DNA of 10,226 nucleotides from Eubacteriales bacterium (GTDB taxonomy: Bacteria; Bacillota_A; Clostridia; Christensenellales; Aristaeellaceae), in contig JAUMYC010000083.1 of assembly GCA_030528845.1 (NCBI GenBank), forward strand, positions 1-10,226, in the 5' to 3' direction. A program made the position numbers and the translations under genes. Below are positions 8,430-10,226 of this stretch, piece after piece. How positions within the stretch are numbered: position 1 is the first letter of the stretch; the number at the start of each line of letters is the position of its first letter. The notes beneath the pieces were generated by a model. That model was not told the DNA's origin and did not search any database. It worked only from the letters and a program-made list of their open reading frames with translations.

Positions 8430-9644
8430 ATGGCAAAGATCCCGATGCACAACAAGATCGTCGAGATGGACGGCGACGAAATGACGCGCATCCTCTGGAA
8501 AATGATCAAGGAGGAGCTGCTCGAGCCGTTCGTGGAGCTGAACACGGAATATTACGACCTCGGCCTGCCCAACCGCGACGCCACGGACGATCAGGTCACG
8601 ATCGATTCCGCCGAAGCGACGAAGAAATACGGTGTGGCCGTGAAATGCGCGACCATCACCCCGAACGCGCAGCGCGTGGAGGAATACAACCTCAAGAAAA
8701 TGTGGAAGAGCCCGAACGCCACCATCCGCGCCGCGCTCGACGGCACCGTCTTCCGCGCGCCCATCCTGACAAATGTCGTTAAGCCCTATGTCACCGGCTG
8801 GAAAGCGCCCATCACCATCGCGCGCCATGCCTACGGCGACATCTACAAGGCCACGGAATACGCCGTGCCCGGCGCGGGCAAGGCCGAGCTCGTCTTCACC
8901 GGCGCAGACGGCGAGGAGACTTTCCGCGAGACCGTCTTCGATTTTGCCGGCCCGGGCGTGCTGCAGGGCCAGTACAACACCGAGAAGTCCATCCGCTCCT
9001 TCGCGCGCTCCTGCTTCAATTTCGCGCTCGATACCAGGCAGGACCTCTGGTTTTCCACCAAGGACACCATCTCCAAGCAGTACGACCAGACCTTCAAGCT
9101 CATCTTCGCCGAGATCTTCGAAAACGAATATAAGGAGAAGTTTGCGGCGGCGGGCATCGAATACTTCTACACCCTCATCGACGACGCCGTGGCGCGCGTG
9201 ATGCGCTCGCAGGGCGGGTTCATCTGGGCGTGCAAAAATTACGACGGCGACGTGATGAGCGACATGGTCTCGGCGGCGTTCGGCTCGCTGGCCATGATGA
9301 CGAGCGTGCTGGTCTCCCCCGACGGCAACTTCGAATACGAAGCCGCCCACGGCACCATCACCCGCCATTACTACCGCTATCTCAAGGGCGAAGCCACCTC
9401 CTCCAACCCCGTGGCCACCATCTTTGCATGGACGGGCGCGCTGGGCAAGCGGGGCGAGCTGGACGGAAACGAAGACCTCCGCGCCTTCGCAAAGGCGCTG
9501 GAACAGGCCACCCTCGATACCATCGAAGGCGGCGTGATGACCGGCGACCTCGCCCTGATGACGGACGGCAAATACAAGGGCGCGGACACCACGACCTTCC
9601 TCAAGGCCATCCGCAAAAACCTCGAGGCGGCCCTCGGCGCATAA
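8430..9644 (+). CDS. icd: NADP-type isocitrate dehydrogenase, 404 aa
   Basis: The enzyme oxidatively decarboxylates isocitrate to 2-oxoglutarate. It belongs to the homodimeric subfamily II that includes human IDH1, and its N-terminal half aligns with IDH1 almost number for number. S94, N96, R100 and R109 lie in [16 protein letters not shown], and R132, H133 and Y139 in ARHAYGDIY. These are the isocitrate-binding and catalytic positions. [12 protein letters not shown] carries metal-binding aspartates. R312-H313 in HGTITRHYY match the Arg-His pair that binds the 2'-phosphate of NADP in IDH1, so NADP is predicted over NAD. Length is normal for the subfamily. The gene starts 4 bp after the hydratase stop, with its ribosome binding site (AAGGGGGA) inside the end of that gene, so the two are cotranscribed and probably translationally coupled. 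A long hairpin terminator follows. Confidence 0.95.
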   Translation: MAKIPMHNKIVEMDGDEMTRILWKMIKEELLEPFVELNTEYYDLGLPNRDATDDQVTIDSAEATKKYGVAVKCATITPNAQRVEEYNLKKMWKSPNATIRAALDGTVFRAPILTNVVKPYVTGWKAPITIARHAYGDIYKATEYAVPGAGKAELVFTGADGEETFRETVFDFAGPGVLQGQYNTEKSIRSFARSCFNFALDTRQDLWFSTKDTISKQYDQTFKLIFAEIFENEYKEKFAAAGIEYFYTLIDDAVARVMRSQGGFIWACKNYDGDVMSDMVSAAFGSLAMMTSVLVSPDGNFEYEAAHGTITRHYYRYLKGEATSSNPVATIFAWTGALGKRGELDGNEDLRAFAKALEQATLDTIEGGVMTGDLALMTDGKYKGADTTTFLKAIRKNLEAALGA

Positions 9645-9663
9645 CGCGGCCAACGCAGACCTT

Positions 9664-9724
9664 CGGCCGCACAACAGGCACGACAGTTCTTCTGCCGTGC
9701 CTGTTCTTGTGCAGGCCGCTTTTC
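9664..9724 (+). terminator. Long imperfect hairpin terminator of the hydratase-icd operon
   Basis: Four paired blocks stack into one long stem: CGGCC (9664-9668) with GGCCG (9714-9718), GCACAA (9669-9674) with TTGTGC (9707-9712), CAGGCACG (9675-9682) with CGTGCCTG (9696-9703), and CAG (9684-9686) with CTG (9692-9694). The loop is TTCTT. Interruptions are a bulged A9713, the bulge TTC at 9704-9706 and an A-C mismatch. TTTT follows at 9720-9723. An upstream GCGGCC (9646-9651) can pair with GGCCGC at 9665-9670 and so compete with the base of the stem. Confidence 0.8.
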
Positions 9725-9735
9725 TGTGATAATAT
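9707..9735 (+). promoter_or_regulatory. Putative promoter of the metallo-hydrolase gene, overlapping the terminator
   Basis: TTGTGC (9707-9712) and TAATAT (9730-9735) are 17 bases apart, with TGA before the -10 (extended -10). The -35 lies in the 3' arm of the upstream terminator. The predicted start near 9742 gives a leader of about 32 nt before the ATG at 9774. Confidence 0.5.
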
Positions 9736-9773
9736 AGAAACAAGCCAAACAAGAACGTCGGAGGGATGATAAA

Positions 9774-10226
9774 ATGAAATCTATTTCCGATAAAATCAAA
9801 TATTTGACTGCGACCGACAATCCGTTATCTGCGGATGTTTATTTTATCGAAGGAGATAATTACTGCTATATTTACGATGTCGGAAGCGACGAGAATTCGC
9901 TGTATCACATCCGGCAGACAGCCAAAGAAAAAGTTGTCATTTTATCTCACCATCATAAAGACCACACGGGAAACATTGATCGTATCGACATCCGGAATCT
10001 CTATGTCGGCAAGAAAACATACGAAATGATAGGCAGAGGAACCATCGTCGAGGATACATTCATAATAAACGACGGTATAAAAATAGAAGTCATCCCTTGC
10101 CCGTCTCCCCATACCGAAGGAAGTTTAGTCGTCAATGTGAATAACGAATACACCCTGATTGCCGACTTGTATTTTTCCCGCCCTCCGTTCGATGTCTCAA
10201 AGGCCACTGAAATGATTGAAATGCTC
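9774..10226 (+). CDS. Metallo-beta-lactamase-fold hydrolase (3' end missing)
   Basis: The gene runs off the right edge with 151 codons visible and no stop. The order of elements is that of the MBL fold: VYFIEGDNYCYIYDVG as the opening strand pair, then LSHHHKDHTGN with H59, H61, D63 and H64 (the HxHxDH zinc motif), then PSPHTEGSLVV with H113, then TLIADLYF with D131 as a likely bridging Asp. A two-metal centre is therefore likely, and hydrolysis of a thioester, ester or phosphodiester is typical of the fold. The substrate is not determinable, and beta-lactam resistance should not be assumed from the fold. The start has GGAGGG at 9760-9765. The nearer ATG at 9766 hits TGA after three codons. 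Two counted 60-base stretches (9781-9900) are 38% GC, against 55-72% in two stretches of the preceding operon, and codons end in A or T far more often, suggesting a different origin. Confidence 0.85.
   Translation, partial: MKSISDKIKYLTATDNPLSADVYFIEGDNYCYIYDVGSDENSLYHIRQTAKEKVVILSHHHKDHTGNIDRIDIRNLYVGKKTYEMIGRGTIVEDTFIINDGIKIEVIPCPSPHTEGSLVVNVNNEYTLIADLYFSRPPFDVSKATEMIEML

Noticed and set aside
6140..8545. 801-codon open frame on the minus strand opposite the hydratase
   Set aside because: It is a shadow of GC-rich codon usage: it reads Arg/Ala/His/Gly/Asp-rich low-information protein, has no family motif, and overlaps a convincing aconitase-fold gene over its full length.
8373..9752. 459-codon minus-strand open frame opposite icd
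   Set aside because: It overlaps a textbook isocitrate dehydrogenase and crosses the terminator; composition is typical of an antisense shadow.
9766..9777. ATG eight bases upstream of the metallo-hydrolase start
   Set aside because: It reads three codons and then TGA, and it abuts the Shine-Dalgarno sequence; the ATG at 9774 is the workable start.
9774..10226. Annotation of the right-edge gene as a beta-lactam resistance gene
   Set aside because: The HxHxDH motif defines the broad fold only. There is no signal peptide, and most such proteins are metabolic hydrolases.

Overview
The window looks like a chromosomal segment of a GC-rich, probably anaerobic Bacillota/Clostridia-type gut bacterium. 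The grounds are strong GGAGG-type ribosome binding sites before every gene, sigma-A-like promoters, Rho-independent terminators, short intergenic gaps, and the clostridial style of the citrate synthase and of the YbhJ-type hydratase. This placement is an inference from style; no rRNA or other marker gene is present. No tRNA, rRNA, CRISPR array, transposase or phage gene was seen.

Layout from left to right. (1) 1-1114, minus: the N-terminal 371 codons of an L-fucose/L-arabinose isomerase-family protein, cut by the left edge. (2) A 217-bp divergent promoter region. (3) 1332-2327, plus: a secreted protein of unknown function, followed by a terminator. (4) 2453-4243, plus: a polytopic membrane protein resembling GT-C-type glycosyltransferases, with its own near-consensus promoter. 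(5) 4328-4510, plus: a 60-residue basic small protein with an excellent ribosome binding site. (6) 4538-4578: a bidirectional terminator between converging genes. (7) 4588-5949, minus: citrate synthase. (8) A 235-bp divergent promoter region with a 19-bp palindrome over the citrate synthase -10. (9) 6185-8425 and 8430-9644, plus: an aconitase-superfamily hydratase of the YbhJ type and an NADP-type isocitrate dehydrogenase, separated by 4 bp. (10) A long hairpin terminator that overlaps the next promoter. (11) 9774-10226, plus: the start of a metallo-beta-lactamase-fold hydrolase, clearly more AT-rich than everything before it and cut by the right edge.

The core of the window is a compact oxidative half of the TCA cycle. 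Citrate synthase makes citrate from oxaloacetate and acetyl-CoA, the hydratase is placed to isomerise citrate to isocitrate, and isocitrate dehydrogenase yields 2-oxoglutarate and NADPH. In an anaerobe this branch normally feeds glutamate synthesis. The two transcription units diverge from one regulatory region and their promoters share the core TGCTATACT. The most useful points for follow-up are the YbhJ-type hydratase standing where a canonical aconitase would be expected, the putative operator in front of citrate synthase, the uncharacterised secreted and membrane proteins, the small protein, and the composition change at the right edge. I did not find clear evidence of a wholly new multi-gene system.
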